DNA from: a bacterium
GTDB lineage: Bacteria; Pseudomonadota; Alphaproteobacteria; Rhizobiales; Aestuariivirgaceae
Reading direction: 5' to 3'
Length of the DNA: 64,000 nt
NCBI GenBank assembly: GCA_022842165.1
Contig: JALHQC010000009.1
Span: forward strand, 1 to 64,000
In this document: positions 18,533-27,493 of the stretch, one piece after another
Numbering within the stretch: position 1 is the first letter of the stretch
Layout: each line of letters opens with the position of its first letter
The notes under the pieces: generated by a model
Told to the model about the DNA's origin: nothing
The model's input: only the letters and a program-made list of their open reading frames with translations
Databases searched by the model: none
Made by a program: the position numbers and the translations under genes

Positions 18533-20037
18533 ATGAGTTTGCGCATGGCAAGCGGCGTGAAATCCGCCACGAACTCCTTCGCAAGGCACAGCGATTTCAG
18601 CAGCGCCGCCGCCTCCTTGAAATGGCCGTCAGCAGATTTTTCCTGCTTCAGCGCTTCGGCAAGGCACGCCTCGAAGACCGTCGGTTTCAGCTTCACGCCG
18701 CTGTCGAGCGTCACGCCATGGCGCAGCCACTGCCACAGCTGCGCGCGGCGGAATTCGATGCTGGCCCGATCTTCCATGATGCCGTCGACCAGCACCGTGC
18801 CGCGCCCGCTGATCCAGCCTTCAATACCGATCAGCGCGACGCGGATGTTGCCGCGAAAAACCGCTTCTGCCTTCACGCCTTCATGATGAAGAAGCAGGTC
18901 CTTCTGTCTTGACACGGCGTCGTCGCGCGTCACGTAGGTCTGGTTCGGCGTCGGCATGTCGTCGTTGAAGATTTTTAATGCTCCGGCAACCTGATCGGGA
19001 TGCGCGGTCCACTGCCCGTCGAAGCCCTGGCGTACTGCGTCTTCTGCCGCAGGCTTCACGTCGCTGCGCGCCATCGCTGCCATGGCAATCATGCCCCGGC
19101 GATGCGCGGTGCGGATCAGCAGGCCCGCAAGGGCGGTGCCGTGGCTGCCATCATCGGCAGCGATCCGCGTCTTCTGCGCACCAAGGTTCCGGATTGAGGA
19201 AAAAGCATAATTCATTCCGCCAGCCGAAAGCCCGGCAATATGATTGCGAAGCTCGTAGGCGATCTCGTCCATCTCGAAGGCAGCGCAGAGATCGTCGATC
19301 GTCACTGTGACGCGGATGGAGCCTGCAGGAAGGCCAAGGAGGCTTTCTGCATGGACGAGGATGTCGTTCCATGCCCGCGCCTCGGTCTGCGACGTGATGC
19401 GGGGAAGGCAAAGATAGGGGCCCGATGCCTTGGCGAGCGCGACCTTGGCATTGTGGAACAGGTAGAGGCCCGCATCGAACAGTGCTGCCGCCACGGGCTT
19501 CCCGTCGACCTTCAGGCGGGGCTCGTCCTGGTCGAGCCCGCGTGGCCGCACCATCAGCGTGGCAAGCCGCTGCGAAAGCGACACGCGCTTCTTCGTCGAT
19601 GGATCGATGTGTTCCATGGCGCTGGTCCAGCGGTCCATGAGGTTGACCTGGCCGTCGATCAGGTTGTTCCAGCTCGGTGAGGTGAAATCGGCGAAATCGG
19701 CGAGGCAGATTTTGGCGCCGCTGTTCAGCGCCGCAAGAAGTTCCTTGCGTGAAGGTGCCGCCACAATTCCGGCGCGCTGGTCGAGAAGATCGCGCGGGAG
19801 GGCCGCCGCCTTCCACTCGCCATCGCGGATAGCAGACGTTTCAGGCCTGAAGTCCGGCAGCGCGCCCTTGTCGAACAAGGCTTGGTGCGCCGCACGAAGG
19901 GACGTGATCCTTGCACGATCCGCCACGGCCGCGCGGTGCAGTTCGGCCACGAAGCGCAGCGCATCCCCTGTCAGCACGCGCGATGCCTCGCGGCTGACCT
20001 TCGGGACGACCTCGATACCCTTGGGAGATTTCGCCAT
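18529..20037 (-). CDS. Malate synthase A-like, divergent metal site
   Basis: 502 residues, close to malate synthase A in length. It would condense glyoxylate and acetyl-CoA to malate. The alignment by eye is good at VRPRGLDQDEPRLKVDGKPV (163-182, with the substrate arginine), LFDAGLYLFHNAK, AAFEMDEIAYELRNHIAGL (251-270) and IMEDRASIEFRRAQLWQW, which keeps the catalytic Asp of MED. The two expected Mg2+ ligands differ: the Glu of the IET motif is Asp248, and the Asp of GRWD is Asn276. Function as malate synthase is supported by its place directly after glcDEF, but a changed activity is possible. Confidence 0.8.
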   Translation of the reverse strand: MAKSPKGIEVVPKVSREASRVLTGDALRFVAELHRAAVADRARITSLRAAHQALFDKGALPDFRPETSAIRDGEWKAAALPRDLLDQRAGIVAAPSRKELLAALNSGAKICLADFADFTSPSWNNLIDGQVNLMDRWTSAMEHIDPSTKKRVSLSQRLATLMVRPRGLDQDEPRLKVDGKPVAAALFDAGLYLFHNAKVALAKASGPYLCLPRITSQTEARAWNDILVHAESLLGLPAGSIRVTVTIDDLCAAFEMDEIAYELRNHIAGLSAGGMNYAFSSIRNLGAQKTRIAADDGSHGTALAGLLIRTAHRRGMIAMAAMARSDVKPAAEDAVRQGFDGQWTAHPDQVAGALKIFNDDMPTPNQTYVTRDDAVSRQKDLLLHHEGVKAEAVFRGNIRVALIGIEGWISGRGTVLVDGIMEDRASIEFRRAQLWQWLRHGVTLDSGVKLKPTVFEACLAEALKQEKSADGHFKEAAALLKSLCLAKEFVADFTPLAMRKLI

Positions 20038-20041
20038 GCGG

Positions 20042-21331
20042 TCAGGCAATCCCTTCGAGCTTTGGGGGCCTTGGCCCGCCATAGGCCCAGTCGAGAAGCT
20101 CGATGGTGTGAAGGATCGGAATGCTGGTCCCCATCGCGATCTGCGTGATGCAGCCGATATTGCCGGTGGCGATGGCCTGGGGGCTGAGCGACTCGATGTT
20201 CGCCACCTTCCGGTCGCGGAGCCTTGTGGCGATCTCGGGCTGCAGGATGTTGTAGGTGCCGGCGGACCCGCAGCAGAGATGGCCTTCAGGCACCTCCATC
20301 ACCTCGAAGCCCGCCCGGCGGAGCAGGCTTTGCGGTTCGGTCTTGAGCTTCTGCCCATGCTGCATCGAGCAGGCGGAATGATAGGCGAGGCGGAGGCTGT
20401 TCCGGGCTTGCGGAAGGTTCTCGCCCAGCAGGAATTCCGTCACATCCCTGGCCTTGGCGCTGATGGCTTGAGCCTTCTCCGCATAGGCCGGATCGAGCCG
20501 CAGCATGTGGCCGTAATCCTTGATCGTCGTGCCGCAGCCCGAGGCCGTGATGATGACGGCATCGACATTGGCCTTCGTCCACTGGTCGATGGAGCGCTTG
20601 GCACGGCCCAGTGCATCGGCTTCTTTTCCCATATGGTGGGTGAGCGAGCCGCAGCAGGCTTCCTCGCCCGAAACGACGACCTCGTAGCCGAGACGGTTCA
20701 GGAGCCTGAGCGTCGCGGCATTGATGCCGGGGTCGAGCACGCTTTGAACGCAACCCATCAGCAGCGCCACGCGACCCTTCTTCTCACCCGTTGCAGGGTA
20801 AGTGCCGGGGGCGCCGAAACGCTCCGGCGCCGGCATCTCTTTCGGCACAAGGCTCAGGAGTGCAGCGATTCGGTTCATGCCGAATGACTTTGCAATCGGC
20901 GCCAGCGGCGAACCGATCTTCGCCGCGATCAGTGACAGGCGAAACAGCACAGGCCGTGGCATCGTATAGGCCAGCACGTTGCGCAGCAGCCGTTCGGGCA
21001 AGGGCCGCGTGTAGGTTTCCTCCACATGCGCGCGCGCCTCGTCGATCAGGTGCATGTAGTTGACGCCCGAGGGACACGTCGTCATGCAGGCGAGGCACGA
21101 GAGGCAGCGGTCGAGATGCTTCACGGTCTGCTCGGTCGCGGGCTCGCCGCTCTCCAGCATGTTCTTGATGAGGTAGATGCGCCCGCGTGGAGAATCGAGT
21201 TCGTCGCCCAGCAGCACATAGGTAGGGCACGTCGCGGTGCAGAAGCCGCAATGCACGCATTTGCGGAGAATCGTGTTGGCTTCCGCGATGCGCGGCACTT
21301 CGAGCTGTTCGGGCGTGAAAGTTGTCTGCAT
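20042..21331 (-). CDS. glcF: Glycolate oxidase iron-sulfur subunit GlcF
   Basis: 429 residues. GlcF passes electrons from the GlcDE flavoprotein to the quinone pool. Two ferredoxin-type clusters are visible near the N-terminus (CVHCGFCTATCPTY and CLSCLACMTTCPSG). Paired CCG motifs follow in the C-terminal half (EACCGSLTHHMG and HLCCGSAGTYN). ATG 21331 overlaps the glcE stop as TGATG; a GTG one codon upstream is possible. Confidence 0.94.
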   Translation of the reverse strand: MQTTFTPEQLEVPRIAEANTILRKCVHCGFCTATCPTYVLLGDELDSPRGRIYLIKNMLESGEPATEQTVKHLDRCLSCLACMTTCPSGVNYMHLIDEARAHVEETYTRPLPERLLRNVLAYTMPRPVLFRLSLIAAKIGSPLAPIAKSFGMNRIAALLSLVPKEMPAPERFGAPGTYPATGEKKGRVALLMGCVQSVLDPGINAATLRLLNRLGYEVVVSGEEACCGSLTHHMGKEADALGRAKRSIDQWTKANVDAVIITASGCGTTIKDYGHMLRLDPAYAEKAQAISAKARDVTEFLLGENLPQARNSLRLAYHSACSMQHGQKLKTEPQSLLRRAGFEVMEVPEGHLCCGSAGTYNILQPEIATRLRDRKVANIESLSPQAIATGNIGCITQIAMGTSIPILHTIELLDWAYGGPRPPKLEGIA

Positions 21332-22482
21332 CACACGCCTCGATACATGCGGCCGGGATTGAAGAGATGGTTCGGGTCGAAGGAGGTCTTCACCCGGGCG
21401 GAGAGTGCGGCCAGTGCAGCCTCCTGCGGCTGGAAAACCTCCAGCGTGGTGCGAACGGCGTCCGACGCCCGGATCAGGGTCGCGGAGCCGGTCTTCACCG
21501 CTCCCCGGATCAGCGCGGCGGAAGCATCATCTGCGGGCGGAACCTCGATCCAGATCAGGCCGCCAGCCCAGTCGAAATAATAGCGGCAATCGACCTGCAT
21601 CCGGAGTGTCGCAACGATGCCTGGCGCATCGGATGGCGTGACGGAGAGTTTCCACACCGGCCGTTCTTGATTACCCACAAACATCTCGCAATCGCGGATC
21701 GCCCGCCATTTCGCCATCGAGCTTTTCGCCGCCAGAACCTGGATCGGCGTTGCGAGCTGCCTGGCCAGCGCATCGCGGCGATAGGCAACCGAGGGCGCAA
21801 TACCTTCGAGCCTGAGATAGACGGCCTCCCCCGGCACATAGGCCGCCCCCGACACCTCGCAGGACGACTGCATGGCAAGGCTCATCATGTGGACGGCCTG
21901 CATGTCATCCAGCCCGGTGAGGACGACGGTCTCTTCGGTCTCGGGTCTGGGCAGCACCTTGAGGATGATGGAGGTGAGCGCCGCCAGCGTGCCGTAGGAG
22001 CCCGTCATCAGCTTCGGCAAATCATAGCCCGTCACGTTCTTGACGACGCGCGCACCCGCCTTGAACACCTCGCCGCGCCCGCTCACGCCTCGAATGCCCA
22101 TCACATGATCGCGCGCCGCACCTGCCTTCAGCCGCCGCGGTCCGGAGAGATTGCAGGAGACAAGCCCGCCGATGGTGCCGCTGTGGGCAGCGCCCAGCAG
22201 CTTCGAATAATCCGGCGGTTCGAAGGCCAGTTGCTGGCCTTTGGCTTCGATCATCGTCCCGATATCGGCAAGCCTCGCACCCGGCCCCGTTTCGAGGATC
22301 AGTTCTTCGGGTTCATAGATGGCGAGATTCGAGAAGGCCGTCATGTCGAGCGTTGCCGCTGCCTGAACCGGGCGGCCCAGCCCGCGCTTGGTGCCCGTGC
22401 CGATGATCTCGAAGGGACCCGTGGCGCTGGCGATGATCTCGGCAAGCTCCGTCTCCGAGGTGGGCCTTGCGATCCCGCTCAT
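21331..22482 (-). CDS. glcE: Glycolate oxidase FAD subunit GlcE
   Basis: 383 residues, the shorter FAD-binding partner of GlcD. The PCMH-type FAD domain covers the first half: GTGTKRGLGRPV, ILETGPGARLADIGTMIEAKGQQLAFEPPDY, and GTIGGLVSCNLSGPRRLKAG. The C-terminus ends with the family signature FDPNHLFNPGRMY. ATG 22482 overlaps the glcD stop (TGATG), so the subunits are made in step. Confidence 0.93.
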   Translation of the reverse strand: MSGIARPTSETELAEIIASATGPFEIIGTGTKRGLGRPVQAAATLDMTAFSNLAIYEPEELILETGPGARLADIGTMIEAKGQQLAFEPPDYSKLLGAAHSGTIGGLVSCNLSGPRRLKAGAARDHVMGIRGVSGRGEVFKAGARVVKNVTGYDLPKLMTGSYGTLAALTSIILKVLPRPETEETVVLTGLDDMQAVHMMSLAMQSSCEVSGAAYVPGEAVYLRLEGIAPSVAYRRDALARQLATPIQVLAAKSSMAKWRAIRDCEMFVGNQERPVWKLSVTPSDAPGIVATLRMQVDCRYYFDWAGGLIWIEVPPADDASAALIRGAVKTGSATLIRASDAVRTTLEVFQPQEAALAALSARVKTSFDPNHLFNPGRMYRGV

Positions 22483-23972
22483 CAGAATCTCGGAATGTCG
22501 GCGAAAGGCAACTGCCCGTTCCGGACATGCATGCGCCCAAGCTCGGCGCAGCGGTGCAGCGTCGGGAACACCTTGCCGGGATTGAGCAGGCCCTGATCGT
22601 CGAAGGCGCATTTGACGCGCATCTGCTGGTTCAGATCCGTTTCCGAGAACATCTCGGGCATCAGGTCGCGCTTCTCGATGCCGACGCCATGCTCGCCCGT
22701 CAGCACGCCGCCCACTTTCACGCAAAGCCGCAGGATGTCGGCGCCGAACTGTTCGGCCCGTTCCAGCTGGTCCGCATCATTGGCATCAAACAGGATCAGC
22801 GGATGAAGATTGCCGTCGCCCGCATGAAACACATTGGCGACGCGAAGGCCATGCTTCACCGAAAGCTCGCTCATGCCGCGCAACACTTCCGGCAGGCGCT
22901 TTCGCGGGATCGTGCCATCCATGCAGAGATAGTCGGGCGAAATCCGGCCCACCGCTGGGAATGCCGCCTTGCGCCCCGCCCAGAACAGCAGGCGCTCGGC
23001 TTCCGACGTCGAGACACGGAGCGTTGTCGAGCGGTTCGCGGTGGCGATTTCGGAAACCCGGGTGATCAGGTGATCGACCTCGACCTGCGGACCGTCAAGC
23101 TCGACGATCAGCAGCGCTTGCGCCTCGAGCGGGTAATCCGCATGCACGAATTCCTCAGCCGCGTGGATGGCGGGGCGGTCCATCATCTCCATGCCGCCCG
23201 GAATGATCCCGGCCGAGATGATGTCGGCCACGCATGTCCCGGCATCCTCGCTGGTGGAGAAGCCGACCAGCACGGCGCGCGCTGTTTCGGGCTTCTGCAG
23301 GATGCGGACGGTAACCTCGGTGACGACGCCGAGCAGCCCTTCGGAGCCCGTCATCAATCCCAGCAGATCATAACCTTCGGAATCGAGGTGCTTGCCGCCC
23401 AGCCGGATCACTTTCCCCGTCACCAGCACCATCTCGATCCCCAGCACATTATTGGCGGTGAGGCCGTATTTCAGGCAGTGAACGCCGCCCGAATTTTCTG
23501 CCACATTGCCGCCGATCGTACAGGCGATCTGGGAGGATGGGTCCGGCGCATAATAGAAGCCCCTGTGCTCCACGGCTTTGGTGATGGCGAGATTGGTGAC
23601 GCCCGGCTGCACCACGGCGCAGCGGTTGGCATAGTCGATTTCGAGCACGCGGTTGAACTTGGCCATGCCGAGCAGGATGCCGTCGGCCAGCGGCAGCGCG
23701 CCGCCGGACAGCGAGGTGCCCGCCCCGCGCGGAACCACCTTGATGGCATGATCGTTGGCATATCTCAGAATGTCCGATACCTGCGCGGTCGTCTCCGGCA
23801 GCACCACGACCAGTGGCAACTGCCGGTAGGCGGTCAATCCGTCCGTCTCATAGGCCCGCATCTCGACGGGGGCTTCGATCACGCCCTCGCCGGGCACGAT
23901 GCGGCGAAGTGCAGCGGCAATCTCGGCCCTTCTGCCAATTGCGTCTGCGTCTGGTATAGGCATTTTGAGCAT
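22482..23972 (-). CDS. glcD: Glycolate oxidase catalytic subunit GlcD
   Basis: About 496 residues. This is the FAD-dependent 2-hydroxy-acid dehydrogenase that oxidises glycolate to glyoxylate. The FAD domain shows VVPRGAGTSLSGGALPL, DPSSQIACTIGGNVAENSGG and GLMTGSEGLLGVVTEVTV; the cap domain ends with NVFHAGDGNLHPLI and LTGEHGVGIEKRDLM. Start candidates are Met at 23972 or 23963; both precede PIPDADAIGRR and neither has a strong ribosome site. It is first in the glc-ure gene train and divergent from a cytochrome c gene. Confidence 0.93.
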   Translation of the reverse strand: MLKMPIPDADAIGRRAEIAAALRRIVPGEGVIEAPVEMRAYETDGLTAYRQLPLVVVLPETTAQVSDILRYANDHAIKVVPRGAGTSLSGGALPLADGILLGMAKFNRVLEIDYANRCAVVQPGVTNLAITKAVEHRGFYYAPDPSSQIACTIGGNVAENSGGVHCLKYGLTANNVLGIEMVLVTGKVIRLGGKHLDSEGYDLLGLMTGSEGLLGVVTEVTVRILQKPETARAVLVGFSTSEDAGTCVADIISAGIIPGGMEMMDRPAIHAAEEFVHADYPLEAQALLIVELDGPQVEVDHLITRVSEIATANRSTTLRVSTSEAERLLFWAGRKAAFPAVGRISPDYLCMDGTIPRKRLPEVLRGMSELSVKHGLRVANVFHAGDGNLHPLILFDANDADQLERAEQFGADILRLCVKVGGVLTGEHGVGIEKRDLMPEMFSETDLNQQMRVKCAFDDQGLLNPGKVFPTLHRCAELGRMHVRNGQLPFADIPRF

Positions 23973-24071
23973 AAGGCGGTGTCTTGATCTTTTTCGTGCA
24001 CAGTAGCGTTTAAGGTTATAGAAATAGCGCCGCATTGAACTGCAATGCAACGGAAGATCCGGGAGTTAAAA

Positions 24072-24449
24072 ATGAAGAAGTCGCTGACCCTCGCACTTGC
24101 CCTTCTGGCCGCCATGTCCGGCGCGGCCCTGGCTGATGGCGATGCCGCCAAGGGCGAGAAGATTTTCAACAAGTGCAAGGCCTGCCATGTGGTGGACGCC
24201 GAGACCAACCGGGTCGGCCCGCACCTCAAGGGCGTGATCGGGCGTCCCGTCGCATCGGTGGCGGATTACAAGTATTCCGAAGCCATGCTGGAATTCGCCA
24301 AGACCCATCCGGTATGGGACGATGCCCTGTTCCTTCAATACATCGAAAACCCCAAGGCCATGATACCGAAGACCAAGATGGTGTTCCCCGGCCTCAAGAA
24401 GGAAGACGAGCGGGCAGACCTGCTCGCATACCTCAAGACCAAGATGTAG
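24072..24449 (+). CDS. Cytochrome c2-like class I cytochrome
   Basis: 125 residues. A cleavable signal peptide is seen at 1-21 (MKKSLTLALALLAAMSGAAL then AD), so the mature protein is periplasmic. The single haem motif is Cys35-Lys-Ala-Cys38-His39; a Met axial ligand likely comes from the MIPKTKMVFPG region near residue 100, and GPHLKGVIGR matches class I cytochromes. It carries electrons between periplasmic or membrane complexes. Its place between glcD and lutA may reflect use in 2-hydroxy-acid oxidation, but that is inference. GGGAG lies 6-10 nt before ATG. Confidence 0.92.
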   Translation: MKKSLTLALALLAAMSGAALADGDAAKGEKIFNKCKACHVVDAETNRVGPHLKGVIGRPVASVADYKYSEAMLEFAKTHPVWDDALFLQYIENPKAMIPKTKMVFPGLKKEDERADLLAYLKTKM

Positions 24450-24474
24450 CAGCAATACGTCTTGCGGGCTAACC

Positions 24475-24507
24475 CGGGGGCTGGCAAAACGCGGCTGGCC
24501 CCCGTTT
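24475..24507 (+). terminator. Terminator after cytochrome c gene
   Basis: CGGGGGC (24475-24481) pairs with GCCCCCG (24498-24504), followed by three T. The stem is strong and the T run short. Confidence 0.6.
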
Positions 24508-24518
24508 CCTGAGGTTAC

Positions 24519-25283
24519 ATGCCCGAGACTTCCCCACGCGTCGGTTTGTTCGTCACCTGCCTCGTCGATATGATGCGGCCCTCGGTCGGCTTTGCCGCGG
24601 TGAAGCTTCTGGAGGATGCCGGCTGCACGGTTGAAGTGCCCGAAGCCCAGACCTGCTGCGGCCAGCCCGCCTATAATTCCGGCGACAAGGCAGACGCCAT
24701 CGCCCTTGCCCGCAACGTCATCGCCGCCTTCAGGGGCTTCGACCATGTGGTGGCGCCGTCCGGCTCCTGCGGCGGCATGATCATCAAGCATTATCCTGAA
24801 CTCTTCGAGGAAGGTTCGGTCGACCATCAGGCGGCGGTCGAGCTCTCGGAACGCACGCATGAGCTCGTCTCCTTCCTCACCCGCGTCATGAAGGTGGAAA
24901 AGGTCGATGCCGCTTTTCCAGCGAAGGCCACCTATCATGATTCCTGCTCGGGCCTGCGCGAACTGGGCATCAGGGCGGAACCGCGCACGCTGCTGGCTTC
25001 GGTTGCAGGCGTCAGCCTCCGCGAGATGACCGATGCCGACGTCTGCTGCGGCTTCGGCGGCACCTTCTGCGTCAAGTACCCCGATATCTCCGACAAGATG
25101 CTGGAGAAGAAGCTGAAGCACATTCACGCAACGGGTGCCGACACGCTGATCGCCGGTGATCTCGGCTGCCTCATGAACATGGCCGGAAAGCTGAAGCGCG
25201 AAGGCTCGCCCGTGCAGGTCCGCCACATCGCCGAGGTGCTGGCGGGCGATCGTGCGACGCCTGCGATCGGGGAGGCCGAATGA
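24519..25283 (+). CDS. lutA: Lactate oxidation Fe-S protein LutA/LldE
   Basis: 254 residues with two CCG domains: AQTCCGQPAYNSGD near 46-58 with GSCGG later, and YHDSCSGLRELG then DVCCGFGGTFCVKY near 182. These cysteines bind a cluster as in LutA/LldE/YkgE. With LutB and LutC it forms a complex that oxidises L-lactate to pyruvate. The gene overlaps lutB by 4 nt and follows the cytochrome c terminator. No lactate permease or regulator is adjacent. Confidence 0.92.
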   Translation: MPETSPRVGLFVTCLVDMMRPSVGFAAVKLLEDAGCTVEVPEAQTCCGQPAYNSGDKADAIALARNVIAAFRGFDHVVAPSGSCGGMIIKHYPELFEEGSVDHQAAVELSERTHELVSFLTRVMKVEKVDAAFPAKATYHDSCSGLRELGIRAEPRTLLASVAGVSLREMTDADVCCGFGGTFCVKYPDISDKMLEKKLKHIHATGADTLIAGDLGCLMNMAGKLKREGSPVQVRHIAEVLAGDRATPAIGEAE

Positions 25284-26698
25284 TGGAAGGCTCCACCGTC
25301 ACCTTCAAGGAAAACGTCACCCGCGCGCTGGCCGACAAGCCGCTGCAATTCGCGATGACCGAAACCGGCCCGCGCTTCATCTACAAGCGCACCAAGGCCC
25401 GCGAAGCGCTGCCCGAGTTTGACCAGCTCCGCGACCAGTCGCGCGACATCAAGAACCACGTGCTGGACTATCTCGATATCTATCTCGAGCGCTACGAGGC
25501 GAAAGTTCAGGCGGCGGGCGGCCATGTGCATTGGGCGGCAGATGCCGATGAGGCCCGCGCCCAGATTCTCGGCATTTGCCAGCGCGTCAATGCGAAGATC
25601 GTCACCAAGGGCAAGTCGATGATCTCGGAAGAGATCGAGCTGAACCATCATCTCGAAGCCAACGGCATCACGCCGGTGGAGACCGATCTCGGCGAATACC
25701 TGATCCAGCTCCGCAACGAACGCCCCAGCCACATCATCGCGCCCGCCGTGCACCTGACGCGCGATCAGGTCGAAGCCGACTTCCGGAAAGCCCACACCCA
25801 TCTCGATCCCAACCGCGACCTCACCGAAATCCCCGCACTTGTGGAAGAAGCCCGCACCGTGCTGCGGCAGAAATATTTCGCCGCCGATGTCGGCGTCACC
25901 GGCGCCAATTTCCTCGTCGCCGAAACCGGCACCTCGATCATCGTGACCAACGAAGGCAACGGCGACCTCACGCAGATCCTGCCGAAGGTCCACATCGTCA
26001 TCGCGTCGATTGAAAAGATCGTGCCGACTCTCGAAGACGCCGCCACCATCCTCCGCGTGCTGGCGCGCTCCGCCACGGGACAGGATTTCTCGAACTATAC
26101 AACACTGTCGACCGGCCCGAAGCGCGAGGGCGATCCCGATGGGCCGGAGGAATATCACGTCGTCATCCTCGACAATGGCCGCTCCAATGTCTTGGGCACC
26201 GAGTTTCAGGACATGCTCCGCTGCATCCGCTGCGGCGCCTGCCTCAACCATTGCCCGGTCTATCAGGCGGTCGGCGGCCATGCCTATGGCTGGGTCTATC
26301 CCGGTCCCATCGGCTCTGTCGTCACGCCCGCCCTCGTCGGTATCGAGAACGCGCGCCACCTTCCCAACGCGTCCACTTTCTGCGGCCGCTGCGAGGAAGT
26401 CTGCCCCATGCGCATTCCATTGCCCAAGATGCTGCGGCACTGGCGCGAGAAGGAATTCGAGCGGCACCTGCAGCCGGCCGCCATCCGCTGGGGCCTCAAG
26501 GCATGGGCCTTCTTCGCCCGGCGCCCAAAGCTCTATCATTTCGCAACGGGCCTCGCCGCCCGCGTCCTCACCAATCAGGGCCACGGCAAGGGGCGGCTGT
26601 CGCGCGTGCCGCTCGCCTCGGGCTGGACGCAGAACCGGGATTTCCCCGCGCCTCAAGGGAAAACCTTCCAGCAGCAGTGGAAGGAGCGCCGCAAATGA
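25280..26698 (+). CDS. lutB: Lactate oxidation Fe-S protein LutB/LldF
   Basis: 472 residues. An N-terminal LUD-type region (SKSM-like KGKSMISEEIELNHHLEANG; ETGTSIIVTNEGNGDL) is followed by two 4Fe-4S motifs, CIRCGACLNHCPVY near 315 and CGRCEEVCPMRIPL near 366, then a C-terminal tail. This is the full LutB/LldF layout. It transfers electrons from lactate oxidation to the respiratory chain. Its stop overlaps the lutC start (ATGA), consistent with one operon. Confidence 0.93.
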   Translation: MMEGSTVTFKENVTRALADKPLQFAMTETGPRFIYKRTKAREALPEFDQLRDQSRDIKNHVLDYLDIYLERYEAKVQAAGGHVHWAADADEARAQILGICQRVNAKIVTKGKSMISEEIELNHHLEANGITPVETDLGEYLIQLRNERPSHIIAPAVHLTRDQVEADFRKAHTHLDPNRDLTEIPALVEEARTVLRQKYFAADVGVTGANFLVAETGTSIIVTNEGNGDLTQILPKVHIVIASIEKIVPTLEDAATILRVLARSATGQDFSNYTTLSTGPKREGDPDGPEEYHVVILDNGRSNVLGTEFQDMLRCIRCGACLNHCPVYQAVGGHAYGWVYPGPIGSVVTPALVGIENARHLPNASTFCGRCEEVCPMRIPLPKMLRHWREKEFERHLQPAAIRWGLKAWAFFARRPKLYHFATGLAARVLTNQGHGKGRLSRVPLASGWTQNRDFPAPQGKTFQQQWKERRK

Positions 26699-27360
26699 CG
26701 AGCCGCGACGCCATGCTCGCCCGCATCCGCACGAAAGTCTCGAAGGGCGACGAGCACACCCGCAACGCGGTGGTCGATGCGCATCTGGCCCAGCACCGCC
26801 GCAACCTGATCCCCGAACGCGGCATCGGCGATGAGGCGCATCGCCTCCGCGTCTTCACCGAGATGATGGAAAGCGTCGGCGGTTCGGTCGAGGTGCTGGA
26901 CGATATCAACGACGTGCCGCATGCGGTGGCGGACTACCTCCGCCAGTCGAACCTGCCGGCGCACGTGCGGCGGGGTGCCGATCCCGTGCTGGCGAAGCTC
27001 CCCTGGCATCGCGGCACTTTGGAAGTTGTGACGGGCCGTGCGGTGGATACCGACCGCGCCTCCATCACCCGCGCCTTCGCGGGCGTGGCCGAATCCGGCA
27101 CCATCATCCAGATCTCCGGGCAGGATAACCCGACGACGCTGAACTTTCTTCCGGAAGTTCACATCGTGGTTCTCGAAGCCTCGAACATCTTCGCCAGCTA
27201 TGAAGACGCCTGGACCAAACTGCGGAGCGTCATGGGCCAAGGCGTGATGCCGCGCAGCGTCAACATGATTTCCGGCCCCTCCCGCACCGGCGACATCGAG
27301 CAAACCATCGTGAGACCCGCCCATGGCCCGAAGAACATGCACGTCATTATTGTTGGCTGA
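26695..27360 (+). CDS. lutC: Lactate utilisation protein LutC/LldG
   Basis: 221 residues of the LUD domain: DTDRASITRAFAGVAESGTI near 116-135, LNFLPEVHIVVL, and SGPSRTGDIEQTIVRPAHGPKNMHVIIV at the C-terminus. LutC is the third part of the LutABC lactate oxidation complex; its exact chemistry is not settled. ATG 26695 overlaps lutB by 4 nt. A palindromic repeat follows 7 bp after the stop and may end the transcript. Confidence 0.93.
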   Translation: MTSRDAMLARIRTKVSKGDEHTRNAVVDAHLAQHRRNLIPERGIGDEAHRLRVFTEMMESVGGSVEVLDDINDVPHAVADYLRQSNLPAHVRRGADPVLAKLPWHRGTLEVVTGRAVDTDRASITRAFAGVAESGTIIQISGQDNPTTLNFLPEVHIVVLEASNIFASYEDAWTKLRSVMGQGVMPRSVNMISGPSRTGDIEQTIVRPAHGPKNMHVIIVG

Positions 27361-27367
27361 CAATCAT

Positions 27368-27493
27368 CCTTCCTCGGCCTTGCGAAGCAAGGCTGGGGAA
27401 GGTGGACGCGCAGCGGACGGATGGGGCCCGAACGCGGGGATCGGCCCCCACCCGCTCGCTTTGCTCGCCGCCCTCCCCGCTTCGCGGAGAGGG
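27368..27493. repeat. Palindromic repeat after lutC (family A)
   Basis: About 126 bp, same design as the ureA-ureB element: CCTTCCTC...GGGGAAGGTGG at one end, the shared core GGTGGACGCG-AGCGGACGGATGGGG, a central GGGCC/GGCCC stem, and CCCTCCCCGC/GCGGAGAGGG at the other end. The purine-rich right end lies directly before the next start codon and may serve as its ribosome site. Confidence 0.8.
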
